A DNA stretch of 13,570 nucleotides, from the NCBI GenBank assembly GCA_013151975.1, contig JAADHG010000259.1, positions 1 to 13,570 on the forward strand, read 5' to 3'. Made by a program: the position numbers and the translations under genes. The stretch is from Chlorobiota bacterium (GTDB lineage Bacteria > Bacteroidota > Bacteroidia > Flavobacteriales > Flavobacteriaceae). Each line of letters opens with the position of its first letter. Within the stretch, counting starts at the first letter, position 1. The notes beneath the pieces are model-generated. The model did not search any database. It worked only from the letters and a program-made list of their open reading frames with translations, and was not told the origin of the DNA. This document shows, piece by piece, positions 6,573 to 13,424 of the stretch.

Positions 6573-8917
6573 TATCTAACAATCATTAGCTTTAAAACCT
6601 TGGTTTCAAAGGTGTCTAAATCTGATATCATAATTAGGTAAACTCCTGAGGCTACCTTATTATTTGCAAGATTTTTTCCGTTCCAAAATGCTGTACCACC
6701 ATCAATCTCTAAATTATAGCCTCGGTATCTCAAGTTATTTCTAGATTGTGCTTCGGCAACCAAATTGCCTTCAATATCTGTGATTTTTATGTTGACGTTA
6801 TCTGTAATACCCTTTATTTTTATCTTTTTAGAAATAGCATCAAAAGCTGGTCTCACAGGATTGGGATATACATACGCATCAGACAACTCATCTTTTGGAG
6901 ATGAACCACCTGCTTTAAATGAAAGCAATCCTCTATCAGTAGCAATATATACTAAACCATTATTAGTGTCTATGCTCACATCATTAATGGTGTTAGAAGG
7001 TAAGGGTGAATTATCCTTGGTAAAATGAAAAATAGTTTGTTGACCATCTGATGAAAAGTAAAACAATCCAGCTCCTATTGTAGCAACCCATTTATTATTA
7101 GAGCCATCTACTTTAATATCAGAAATAAATTGTTCTTCTAAAAGTTCTTTCGGGATACCATCTTCAAGAATAATAATGGGCTCAGTAATCACATTTTCAT
7201 CTGAAAAGAAATTGGATGTGTTAAATAATACTCTTAAACCATTATGTGTTCCAATCCATAATTGGTTTCTTTTATCTAAGGCTATTGCGCGTGTAAATTT
7301 AACAGGTAGATTTCCATCTCCATCACTAATATTCTTTATTGCTCCGTTTTGAGGATTAAATCCAATAACTCCAAAAGAAAACGTTGTGACGAAAACAATG
7401 CCAGAAGAATCAACAACCAAATCTTTAAAGCCTAAGTTATCTCCAAATGCATTTGGAATTAACTCTGAAAAATCATAGCTCCTCCATTGATTAGTACTTG
7501 GATCAAACGATTTTAAAGGTTTTTGAACTAATGAGGTAATGGACCATAACAGTCCATTAGTATCAAACATAGCACCAGAAACTCTAATACCTATAAAATT
7601 AGGATTTCCTGGAAATACTAATGACTCTAATCCACTATTTGTTTGGTCATATCTAATAGTGGGTTCATTATTATTAATCTCTAAAATTCCATCTTTAAAA
7701 GAACTGATGAACACTTGTCTAGGGTTAAGAGGGTTTATTGAAATTGTGTTTAGATTTCTAGAGTTAAATATACTGTCGTATGGGATATTAGTCCATAGCT
7801 CATTTTGTAAATGACTTAACCCATATTCTTTTAAAGGGTAAGGGTTATAATCGAATGTATAATCTCCATAAGTAGCCCAAAGACTCCCAAAGCCAGCTTC
7901 AATAGAAAAGGTGTTGTTTTTTAAAGGACCATCAGGATGAATCTCGATAAATACTGTAGAGTTCGCAAGTGTTGTTTTTAATACTCCAAATCCTTCTGTG
8001 CCCATATATATGCCTTCATTTGTTGTTACCGCAGCTGTGAACTTAGTATCAAACTCACTTGTTACTATAGGGTTTGCTAATACATTAAAATTAACATCGT
8101 AAACAAAAACTTGGTCTTGTGTAGTTACTACAAGATTACTATTTGAAGACTTTAAATCTAATGGTGTATTTGTATATGTAAATAGTGCGGTAAGTAGGTC
8201 ATTACTGATTTCATAAATTGTTCTATTAAATCTTGTAGTAAATAATTTATTCTCTAAAGTTTCAATTCCAGAAAAATTACCTCCAATTATTTGAGTCCAC
8301 TCTTGAAAATCTATTAAATTACTACTGTCTAAAGACCCCTTTCTTATACCACTATTATTAGAGCAAGCTGCATAAATATAATCTTCAAAAATTGCTGTTT
8401 GGGTAACTTTTATTTGACTCCCTCCATTTCCAATAAAATAGGTGTCTCCAAATTCTAGTCGGGATAAATCATAAACCGATATTCCAAAATCTGAAGAGAT
8501 ATACACATTCCCATTATATTCGTTAAAGTGATTTATTCTTTTATTATCTGGAGGTATGGTTTGTTTATCAATAATATCAACTACTGTAACAACCTCGTCT
8601 GTATCTGCTAAAAAAACTTCAATCAATCCATTTTCATAACCAATAATTAACTGGTTAAAGTTTTCACTGTAATGAATTGTAGAAATAAGTTCACCTGACA
8701 ATCCGTTAACTGTCGAAATTTTTTCAATTTGAAGCGTCGTTATATCATAACTAAAAATGGCGTTTTCAGAAGCTGCATAAATTTTGTTGCCCCCTTGAAC
8801 AACATCAGTAATGTTTAAATATGAAAAATGCCCTTCCCATAAAGCAGTAAAATCTTGCGCTCTTGTGAAAACTGAACATAATGCTACAATAATTAATACT
8901 GCAGATTTCTTTTTCAT
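6572..8917 (-). CDS. porZ: PorZ-type T9SS accessory beta-propeller protein
   Basis: PorZ is a cell-surface protein of the type IX secretion attachment complex. In Porphyromonas gingivalis it supplies anionic lipopolysaccharide to the PorU sortase, which anchors cargo. This 781-residue protein matches that length. A signal peptide (1-20, cut before QDF) leads into WEGHFSYLNITDVVQGGNKIYAASENAIFSYD, the start of an N-terminal beta-propeller. Repeated blades follow, such as NKWVATIGAGLFYF, LWIGTHNGLRVLF and GLVYIATDRGLLSF, like those of two-component regulator propellers. The region 681-781 starts AYVYPNPVRP and contains VNIKITDIEGNLV and SGVYLIMI, a T9SS C-terminal domain. In PorZ this domain is kept, not cleaved. 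It is the first gene of the operon with recO and the TonB receptor. The alternative is a generic propeller T9SS cargo, but the N-terminus, length and recO neighbour favour PorZ. Confidence 0.85.
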   Translation of the reverse strand: MKKKSAVLIIVALCSVFTRAQDFTALWEGHFSYLNITDVVQGGNKIYAASENAIFSYDITTLQIEKISTVNGLSGELISTIHYSENFNQLIIGYENGLIEVFLADTDEVVTVVDIIDKQTIPPDNKRINHFNEYNGNVYISSDFGISVYDLSRLEFGDTYFIGNGGSQIKVTQTAIFEDYIYAACSNNSGIRKGSLDSSNLIDFQEWTQIIGGNFSGIETLENKLFTTRFNRTIYEISNDLLTALFTYTNTPLDLKSSNSNLVVTTQDQVFVYDVNFNVLANPIVTSEFDTKFTAAVTTNEGIYMGTEGFGVLKTTLANSTVFIEIHPDGPLKNNTFSIEAGFGSLWATYGDYTFDYNPYPLKEYGLSHLQNELWTNIPYDSIFNSRNLNTISINPLNPRQVFISSFKDGILEINNNEPTIRYDQTNSGLESLVFPGNPNFIGIRVSGAMFDTNGLLWSITSLVQKPLKSFDPSTNQWRSYDFSELIPNAFGDNLGFKDLVVDSSGIVFVTTFSFGVIGFNPQNGAIKNISDGDGNLPVKFTRAIALDKRNQLWIGTHNGLRVLFNTSNFFSDENVITEPIIILEDGIPKELLEEQFISDIKVDGSNNKWVATIGAGLFYFSSDGQQTIFHFTKDNSPLPSNTINDVSIDTNNGLVYIATDRGLLSFKAGGSSPKDELSDAYVYPNPVRPAFDAISKKIKIKGITDNVNIKITDIEGNLVAEAQSRNNLRYRGYNLEIDGGTAFWNGKNLANNKVASGVYLIMISDLDTFETKVLKLMIVR

Positions 8918-8956
8918 TTGTTTAGATGTATTTATTTACTCAATTCTAAATGCTTT

Positions 8957-8964
8957 CAAATATA
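8957..8964 (-). promoter_or_regulatory. Putative -7 element of the porZ-recO-receptor operon
   Basis: On the minus strand this reads TATATTTG, a perfect TAnnTTTG. It predicts a start near 8950 and a leader of about 33 bases before the porZ ATG at 8917. A TTTG at 8982-8979 is only 14 bases upstream, shorter than usual, so the -33 element is weak or absent. Confidence 0.5.
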
Positions 8965-9011
8965 TTTATAACTAACGACAAATACTTTAAAATCATATGT
9001 ATTATAATTGA

Positions 9012-9043
9012 AAAAGCTCCCAAAATAAATTCTGAGAGCTTTA
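9012..9043 (-). terminator. Rho-independent terminator of gdhA
   Basis: On the minus strand, arms 9042-9034 (AAAGCTCTC) and 9021-9013 (GGGAGCTTT) form a 9-bp stem with one G-U pair and a 12-base AT-rich loop, followed by a run of T. It starts 22 bases after the gdhA stop. It separates gdhA from the porZ operon, which is transcribed in the same direction. Confidence 0.8.
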
Positions 9044-9064
9044 TATTATAAATCTATTTTACAA

Positions 9065-10408
9065 TTAAACCACTCCTTGTGCTAACATTGCATCTGCTAC
9101 CTTAACAAACCCTGCAATATTTGCGCCTTTTACGTAATCTATATATCCATCTTCATCTTTGCCGTATTCTATACAAGAATCATGAATATTGGCCATAATG
9201 TCTTTTAGCTTATCGTCTACTTCATCTCTGGTCCAATTAAAACGTAAAGAGTTTTGAGTCATTTCTAAACCAGAAGTTGCAACACCTCCAGCATTTGAAG
9301 CCTTTCCTGGAGCAAATAATATTTTTGCTTTATGAAATATTTCAATAGCTTCTTTTGTTGATGGCATATTCGCTCCTTCACTTACTGCTATACATCCATT
9401 ATTAACTAACATATCTGCATCATTCCTATTTAACTCATTCTGAGTTGCGCAAGGTAATGCTATATCACATTTAACGCCCCAAGGTGTTTCTCCTTTAACA
9501 AATTTTGCTTTTGGATATACTTCTAAATATTCACTGATTCTACCGCGTCTTATGTTTTTTAATTCCATGATAAAGTTTAGTTTATCTTCATCGATACCGT
9601 CTGCATCATGTATATATCCTGATGAATCTGACATAGTAAGCACTTTACCTCCTAGTTGGATTACCTTTTCGGCTGCATATTGAGCAACATTCCCAGAACC
9701 AGAAATCACTACCTCTTTACCATTAATAGAATTTCCTTTGGTTTCTAACATTTTTTGAGCAAAATACACATTTCCATATCCTGTGGCTTCAGGTCTAATT
9801 AAAGATCCTCCCCAAGACATCCCTTTTCCGGTTAACACACCTGTAAATTCATTACTTAACTTCTTGTACTTTCCAAATAAGAACCCTATTTCTCTTCCTC
9901 CTACACCAATATCTCCTGCAGGAACATCTGTATTTGGGCCTATATGACGAAATAATTCACTCATAAACGAATGACAAAAACGCATGATTTCATTATCGCT
10001 TTTACCTTTAGGGTCAAAATCACTTCCTCCTTTTCCTCCACCCATTGGTAGGGTTGTTAAACTATTTTTAAATACTTGTTCAAAAGCTAAAAACTTTAAA
10101 ATACTCATGTTTACTGTTGGATGAAATCGTAAGCCTCCTTTATAAGGGCCAATTGCCGAGTTCATTTGAATTCTATAGCCTCTATTAACTTGAACTTCTC
10201 CTGCATCATCAACCCAACATACTCTAAAAGTTATTACACGCTCAGGCTCAACCATTCTTAACAAAATGTTTTTGCCATGATAAATTTTATTTTCAACTAT
10301 ATAAGGAATTACAGTCTCTGCAACCTCCTCTACAGCTTGTAAAAATTCTGGTTCGTTACCATTTCTTTGTTTTACAAGATCTAAAAAAGCTTCTATTTTA
10401 TTTTTCAT
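9065..10408 (-). CDS. gdhA: NADP-specific glutamate dehydrogenase
   Basis: The enzyme catalyses reductive amination of 2-oxoglutarate with ammonium to L-glutamate (EC 1.4.1.4) in the cytoplasm. At 447 residues it matches the small hexameric class. The substrate domain carries GPYKGGLRFHP with Lys90, FEQVFKNSLTTLPMGGGKGG with Lys114 and the catalytic Lys126, and DVPAGDIGVGGREIG with Asp166. The nucleotide domain has the Rossmann loop GSGNVA (237-242). The following strand ends TMSDSSGYI, with the serine-rich turn seen in NADP-preferring enzymes; this cofactor assignment is inferred. The start is supported by the near-universal N-terminal layout of the family. It has its own promoter-like -7 element and a terminator, so it is monocistronic and independent of the porZ operon downstream. 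Confidence 0.96.
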   Translation of the reverse strand: MKNKIEAFLDLVKQRNGNEPEFLQAVEEVAETVIPYIVENKIYHGKNILLRMVEPERVITFRVCWVDDAGEVQVNRGYRIQMNSAIGPYKGGLRFHPTVNMSILKFLAFEQVFKNSLTTLPMGGGKGGSDFDPKGKSDNEIMRFCHSFMSELFRHIGPNTDVPAGDIGVGGREIGFLFGKYKKLSNEFTGVLTGKGMSWGGSLIRPEATGYGNVYFAQKMLETKGNSINGKEVVISGSGNVAQYAAEKVIQLGGKVLTMSDSSGYIHDADGIDEDKLNFIMELKNIRRGRISEYLEVYPKAKFVKGETPWGVKCDIALPCATQNELNRNDADMLVNNGCIAVSEGANMPSTKEAIEIFHKAKILFAPGKASNAGGVATSGLEMTQNSLRFNWTRDEVDDKLKDIMANIHDSCIEYGKDEDGYIDYVKGANIAGFVKVADAMLAQGVV

Positions 10409-10452
10409 TTATAAAGTTTTGAAGTACTAATTTGATATAAATTTTAAGACCA

Positions 10453-10460
10453 CAAATATA
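10453..10460 (-). promoter_or_regulatory. Putative -7 element of gdhA
   Basis: On the minus strand this reads TATATTTG, an exact TAnnTTTG. Transcription would start near 10446, giving a leader of about 38 bases to the gdhA ATG at 10408. No clear TTTG lies 17-23 bases upstream, where the sequence is a T-run, so the -33 element is degenerate. Confidence 0.5.
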
Positions 10461-10576
10461 CATTATCTTTAAAAAAAACTATCTATTTTTTAATATTTAG
10501 CAATAACTTTTCATAAATAACAGTTATATTAAATATTTCGTGTTTTTACAAATAACCATGCATTTAATCGGATTTT

Positions 10577-10607
10577 TTTGTTATTTCGTCGAAGTTTTAT
10601 ATATTTG
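10577..10607 (+). promoter_or_regulatory. Bacteroidota promoter TTTG-N19-TATATTTG
   Basis: TTTG at 10577-10580 and TATATTTG at 10600-10607 are separated by exactly 19 bases, matching the consensus for the housekeeping sigma factor of this phylum. It would start transcription near 10613. This lies downstream of the in-frame ATG at 10578, so translation must begin at 10641 with a leader of about 28 bases. Confidence 0.75.
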
Positions 10608-10640
10608 TCCGGAATAACCCCCAAACTAAGAAACCATATT

Positions 10641-11426
10641 ATGCTTAATTGCAAACAATTAACTTTAATTCTTTGTTTTTTATCTGTTGTGCAAACATCA
10701 TTTTCTCAATTAGGATTTTCTCATGAGGTAGGTGTTATTGTTGGTCCAGTACAGTTTAGATCGGATTATGGTACTCGAGTAAATGAAAAAACAAACTTTG
10801 GAAATTCAGGTATTGGTATTGGTATTGTTCACTATATAAACTTTGCGTACAGAGCTGATTGCAATTGTTATACTACAGATACCTATTTTAATGACCACTT
10901 TAAATTAAGAAGTGAAATCTCTTGGAATAAAACCAATCTTGAACATCATGGGAAATGGGTTGCTCCAGATAGAACTACTCCAGAAGCAGATAAACTTAGA
11001 GCTCAAAAAGGTGTAGCAGAAAATTTTGATATAGGAATGCAAATTGAATACTTCCCGCTTAGCATTAGAGATTTTCAAGGATTTGCCTATAAATTTGCTC
11101 CTTTTGTTAGTTTAGGTGTTCATTATACATATTCAACACCTAAAGTTAGTACTAGTTACGGCGATGGCGATATCCTTAATTCAAATAATTTCTATACGTT
11201 CTGGAATCCAGGGTCTGTTAACGCACAACCCACTAGTGCGTGGTCATTAGTAACAAGTGTAGGTGTAAGATATAAGCTCGATAAACTTTCGGACTTAATG
11301 TTAGATTTAAGATGGCAATATTATGGAAGTGATTGGATTGATGGGTTAAACCATCAACTAGAATCTAACAAATATAATGATTGGTTAGTCTGGGTAAACT
11401 TTGGATACATTTACTATCTCAATTAA
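10641..11426 (+). CDS. Conserved exported flavobacterial protein of unknown function, probable outer-membrane barrel
   Basis: No function can be assigned. From the ATG at 10641 the product is 261 residues with a clear signal peptide (1-22, LTLILCFLSVVQTSFS, cut before QLGFSHEVG). An upstream in-frame ATG at 10578 would bury this signal behind 21 residues and lies on the -33 promoter element, so I reject it. The mature part is rich in aromatic residues and alternates in beta-strand style (GIGIVHYINFAY, FAPFVSLGVHYTYS, SVGVRYKLD, LMLDLRWQYYGSD, final LVWVNFGYIYYLN), suggesting a small outer-membrane beta-barrel. A CNC pair (Cys74, Cys76) sits in YRADCNCYTTDTYFNDHF. From memory only, this resembles the uncharacterised THC0290_0291 family of Flavobacteriaceae. 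It is divergent from gdhA and ends inside the two-way terminator shared with the next gene. Confidence 0.85.
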   Translation: MLNCKQLTLILCFLSVVQTSFSQLGFSHEVGVIVGPVQFRSDYGTRVNEKTNFGNSGIGIGIVHYINFAYRADCNCYTTDTYFNDHFKLRSEISWNKTNLEHHGKWVAPDRTTPEADKLRAQKGVAENFDIGMQIEYFPLSIRDFQGFAYKFAPFVSLGVHYTYSTPKVSTSYGDGDILNSNNFYTFWNPGSVNAQPTSAWSLVTSVGVRYKLDKLSDLMLDLRWQYYGSDWIDGLNHQLESNKYNDWLVWVNFGYIYYLN

Positions 11427-11497
11427 GCATTACAATAAAACAAAAAAGCTCTTGAATATTCAAGAGCTTTTTTGTTTTTTGTTTTATTGTAATGCTT
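11425..11497. terminator. Bidirectional terminator: 34-base perfect palindrome inside a longer inverted repeat
   Basis: The core at 11441-11474 is its own exact reverse complement: an A6 run, GCTCTTGAATATTCAAGAGC, then a T6 run. It makes a stem with a T-run on either strand and serves both convergent genes. Outer arms 11425-11441 and 11481-11497 are perfect 17-base complements, interrupted on the right by seven extra bases (11474-11480) that repeat GTTTTTT. The outer arms overlap the stop codons of both flanking genes. Confidence 0.92.
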
Positions 11498-12623
11498 GTT
11501 TTAAATCATTAATAAGATCTTCTTCATCTTCAATACCCACACTTAATCGTATTAAAGAATCTACAACGCCTGTTTTCTCACGTTCTTCTTTTGGTATACT
11601 TGCATGTGTCATACTCGCTGGATGTCCTGAAAGTGATTCTACACCTCCAAGAGACTCTGCAAGAGTAAATATTTTGAGCATTTCAACAATTTTAATTGCT
11701 TCTTCATAGTTATTCCCTTTGGTTGTAAAAGATAACATGCCTCCAAAATCGTTCATTTGCGCTTTTGCAATGTCGTGATTAGGATGTGTTTCAAATCCAG
11801 GCCAATATACATTTTCGATTTTTGGGTGTGCTTTCAAAAACGCGGCAACAGCTTTTCCATTTTCACAATGTCTTTGCATCCTTATATGCAATGTTTTTAT
11901 GCCTCTAAGCACTAAGAAGCTATCCTGTGGCCCACAAACTGCACCACTTGCATTCTGTATAAAATATAATTCTTCAGCAATACTTTTATCATTTAGCATT
12001 AATGCTCCCATGACAACATCACTATGCCCTCCAAGATATTTTGTAGCCGAATGCATTACAATATCGGCTCCTAAATCAAGTGGTCTTTGCAAGTAAGGTG
12101 TAGCAAAAGTATTATCAACAGCTAACAAAACATCATGCTTTTTAGCAATTGTTGCAACAGCTTTTATATCTATAATATTTAACATCGGGTTTGTTGGTGT
12201 TTCAACCCAAATCAGTTTTGTATTCTTATTAATGTAGCCTTCTATATTAGCAGCATTATCCATTCCAATAAAATGAAAGGTAATTCCAAACTTTTCAAAA
12301 ACTTTAGTAAAAAGTCGATAAGTCCCTCCATACAAATCGTTTGTAGAAATTACTTCATCTCCAGGTTTTAAAAGTTTAATTACAGCATCAATTGCTGCTA
12401 ATCCAGAACCAAATGCTAACCCGTATTCGCCATTTTCTATACTTGCAAAAGCACTTTCCAAAGCTTTTCTAGTTGGATTATGAGTTCTGGAATATTCAAA
12501 GCCTTTATGCCCTCCAGGAGTACTTTGGGCATACGTTGAGGTTTGATAAATAGGAGGCATCACTGCTCCATATGCTGGATCGTGTTCCTGTCCTCCATGT
12601 ATTGTTTTTGTGTTAAATTTCAT
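11484..12623 (-). CDS. metB: Cystathionine gamma-synthase family PLP enzyme (trans-sulfuration)
   Basis: This cytoplasmic PLP enzyme of the Cys/Met metabolism family joins an activated homoserine ester to cysteine to give cystathionine, or cleaves cystathionine; sequence alone does not separate these fully. The 379-residue length is typical. YSRTHNPT (44-51) supplies phosphate-binding residues from the neighbouring subunit. FGSGLAAI (71-78) binds phosphate. DLYGGTYRLF (96-105) carries the ring-stacking tyrosine. AVDNTFATPYLQRPL has Asp170, and SATKYLGGHSD carries the Schiff-base Lys195. ESLGGVESLSGHPASMTHASIP is the substrate-site segment and resembles gamma-synthase (GGVES) more than animal gamma-lyase. 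The symbol metB is therefore the likeliest choice, not certain. The ATG sits 13-14 bases from the predicted transcription start, leaving no room for a SAM riboswitch. The C-terminal codons lie in an arm of the terminator repeat. Confidence 0.88.
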   Translation of the reverse strand: MKFNTKTIHGGQEHDPAYGAVMPPIYQTSTYAQSTPGGHKGFEYSRTHNPTRKALESAFASIENGEYGLAFGSGLAAIDAVIKLLKPGDEVISTNDLYGGTYRLFTKVFEKFGITFHFIGMDNAANIEGYINKNTKLIWVETPTNPMLNIIDIKAVATIAKKHDVLLAVDNTFATPYLQRPLDLGADIVMHSATKYLGGHSDVVMGALMLNDKSIAEELYFIQNASGAVCGPQDSFLVLRGIKTLHIRMQRHCENGKAVAAFLKAHPKIENVYWPGFETHPNHDIAKAQMNDFGGMLSFTTKGNNYEEAIKIVEMLKIFTLAESLGGVESLSGHPASMTHASIPKEEREKTGVVDSLIRLSVGIEDEEDLINDLKQALQ

Positions 12624-12642
12624 GCGTCAAATTTATTTGCAA

Positions 12643-12673
12643 CAAATTTAGTTTATAATTCGTTGTATTCAAA
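12643..12673 (-). promoter_or_regulatory. Bacteroidota promoter TTTG-N19-TAAATTTG for the gamma-synthase gene
   Basis: Read on the minus strand, TTTG (12673-12670) is followed after exactly 19 bases by TAAATTTG (12650-12643). Transcription should begin near 12637, giving a very short leader. A second TAAATTTG (12635-12628) repeats the -7 element 15 bases downstream, almost on the start codon. Confidence 0.72.
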
Positions 12674-12690
12674 AGTATGTGATACCTTTA
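12663..12690 (+). promoter_or_regulatory. Possible promoter of the DUF3298-type lipoprotein gene
   Basis: TTG at 12663-12665 is followed after 17 bases by TACCTTTA (12683-12690), one mismatch from TAnnTTTG. Transcription would start near 12696, about 24 bases before the ATG at 12720. The -33 box of the opposite-facing promoter lies within its spacer, so the two may compete. Confidence 0.35.
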
Positions 12691-12719
12691 GTATATCATA
12701 ATGCTAATACTTACATTTT

Positions 12720-13424
12720 ATGAAACGTTTTTTTCTTATTCTGATTCTTCTTTCTGTTTTTTCGTGTATAGAAGAGACCAAACTTTCATTTATAGAAACA
12801 AACGATATTTTTGAAGACAATGCCGTTGTAGAAATTAATATCCCTAAAGCAGAAGGTGATTCCGATTTAGCTAATACAATTAATACTAAAATTAAAAATC
12901 ATATTGCCAATATGCTTAATTTTAGTGAAGATGATACAGACAGTATCACACTTAATGATGCTATAAACAAATTTGATGCTGAATACAAATTGTTTAAAAA
13001 TGATTTTGAAGAAAGTGCTTTAGTTTGGGAGGCTGTTTTTGATGGCGAAGTAACTTATCAATCATCAGAAATAATCTCTATTGCCATAAATAGCTATCTT
13101 AATACAGGAGGTGCTCATGGTAATATGAATATTACCTTTTTAAATTTTAATCCGAAAACTGGAGCTGTTTTAACCTTTAGTGATTTGTTTACCAATAAAG
13201 AAGATCTGACTAAAGCTGTTAAACCTTTTTTCGAAAAAGAAACTAAAGCCTCTAATATTTCATATTTATTTGGAGAAGAATTTCATCTTCCAGCAAATAT
13301 TGGCTTTAACGATGAAGGCGTCATCTTTTTTTATAATATTTATGAAATAGCGTCTTACGCTGATGGCATTACAGAGTTTACAGTCCCTTTTGAAGATATT
13401 GATTCTTTTTTAAAATTGAACTAG
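12720..13424 (+). CDS. DUF3298 (RsiV-like) domain lipoprotein
   Basis: This 234-residue protein has a lipoprotein signal peptide: MKRFFLILILLSVFSC with the acylated Cys16, followed by IEETKLSF. It should sit in the periplasm-facing or outer membrane as a lipoprotein. Residues ~35-110 resemble the PdaC/SigV-associated N-terminal domain (DUF4163-like). The segment SYLNTGGAHGNMNITFLNF (126-143, core GGAHGN at 130-135) with KTGAVLTFSDLF is the hallmark of DUF3298, the fold shared with RsiV, the lysozyme-binding anti-sigma factor of Bacillus. There is no transmembrane anti-sigma part here, so regulation of a sigma factor is not implied. Lysozyme or glycan binding is only a possibility. It is divergent from the gamma-synthase gene, and its TAG stop interlocks with the stop of the antiporter on the other strand. 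Confidence 0.85.
   Translation: MKRFFLILILLSVFSCIEETKLSFIETNDIFEDNAVVEINIPKAEGDSDLANTINTKIKNHIANMLNFSEDDTDSITLNDAINKFDAEYKLFKNDFEESALVWEAVFDGEVTYQSSEIISIAINSYLNTGGAHGNMNITFLNFNPKTGAVLTFSDLFTNKEDLTKAVKPFFEKETKASNISYLFGEEFHLPANIGFNDEGVIFFYNIYEIASYADGITEFTVPFEDIDSFLKLN

Noticed and set aside
6765..7814. Plus-strand frames opposite porZ (6765-7028, 7539-7814)
   Set aside because: They are antisense shadows of the porZ coding sequence with no signal or domain.
10578..10640. The longer N-terminus of the small exported protein
   Set aside because: It overlaps a consensus promoter and places 21 residues before an obvious signal peptide.
11401..11709. A plus-strand frame running through the terminator repeat into the gamma-synthase gene
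   Set aside because: It is a shadow frame crossing a strong terminator and antisense to a conserved C-terminal domain.
12624..12719. A SAM riboswitch or other leader controlling the gamma-synthase gene
   Set aside because: The predicted leader is about 14 bases and the whole gap is 96 bases, with no extended pairing that fits a riboswitch.
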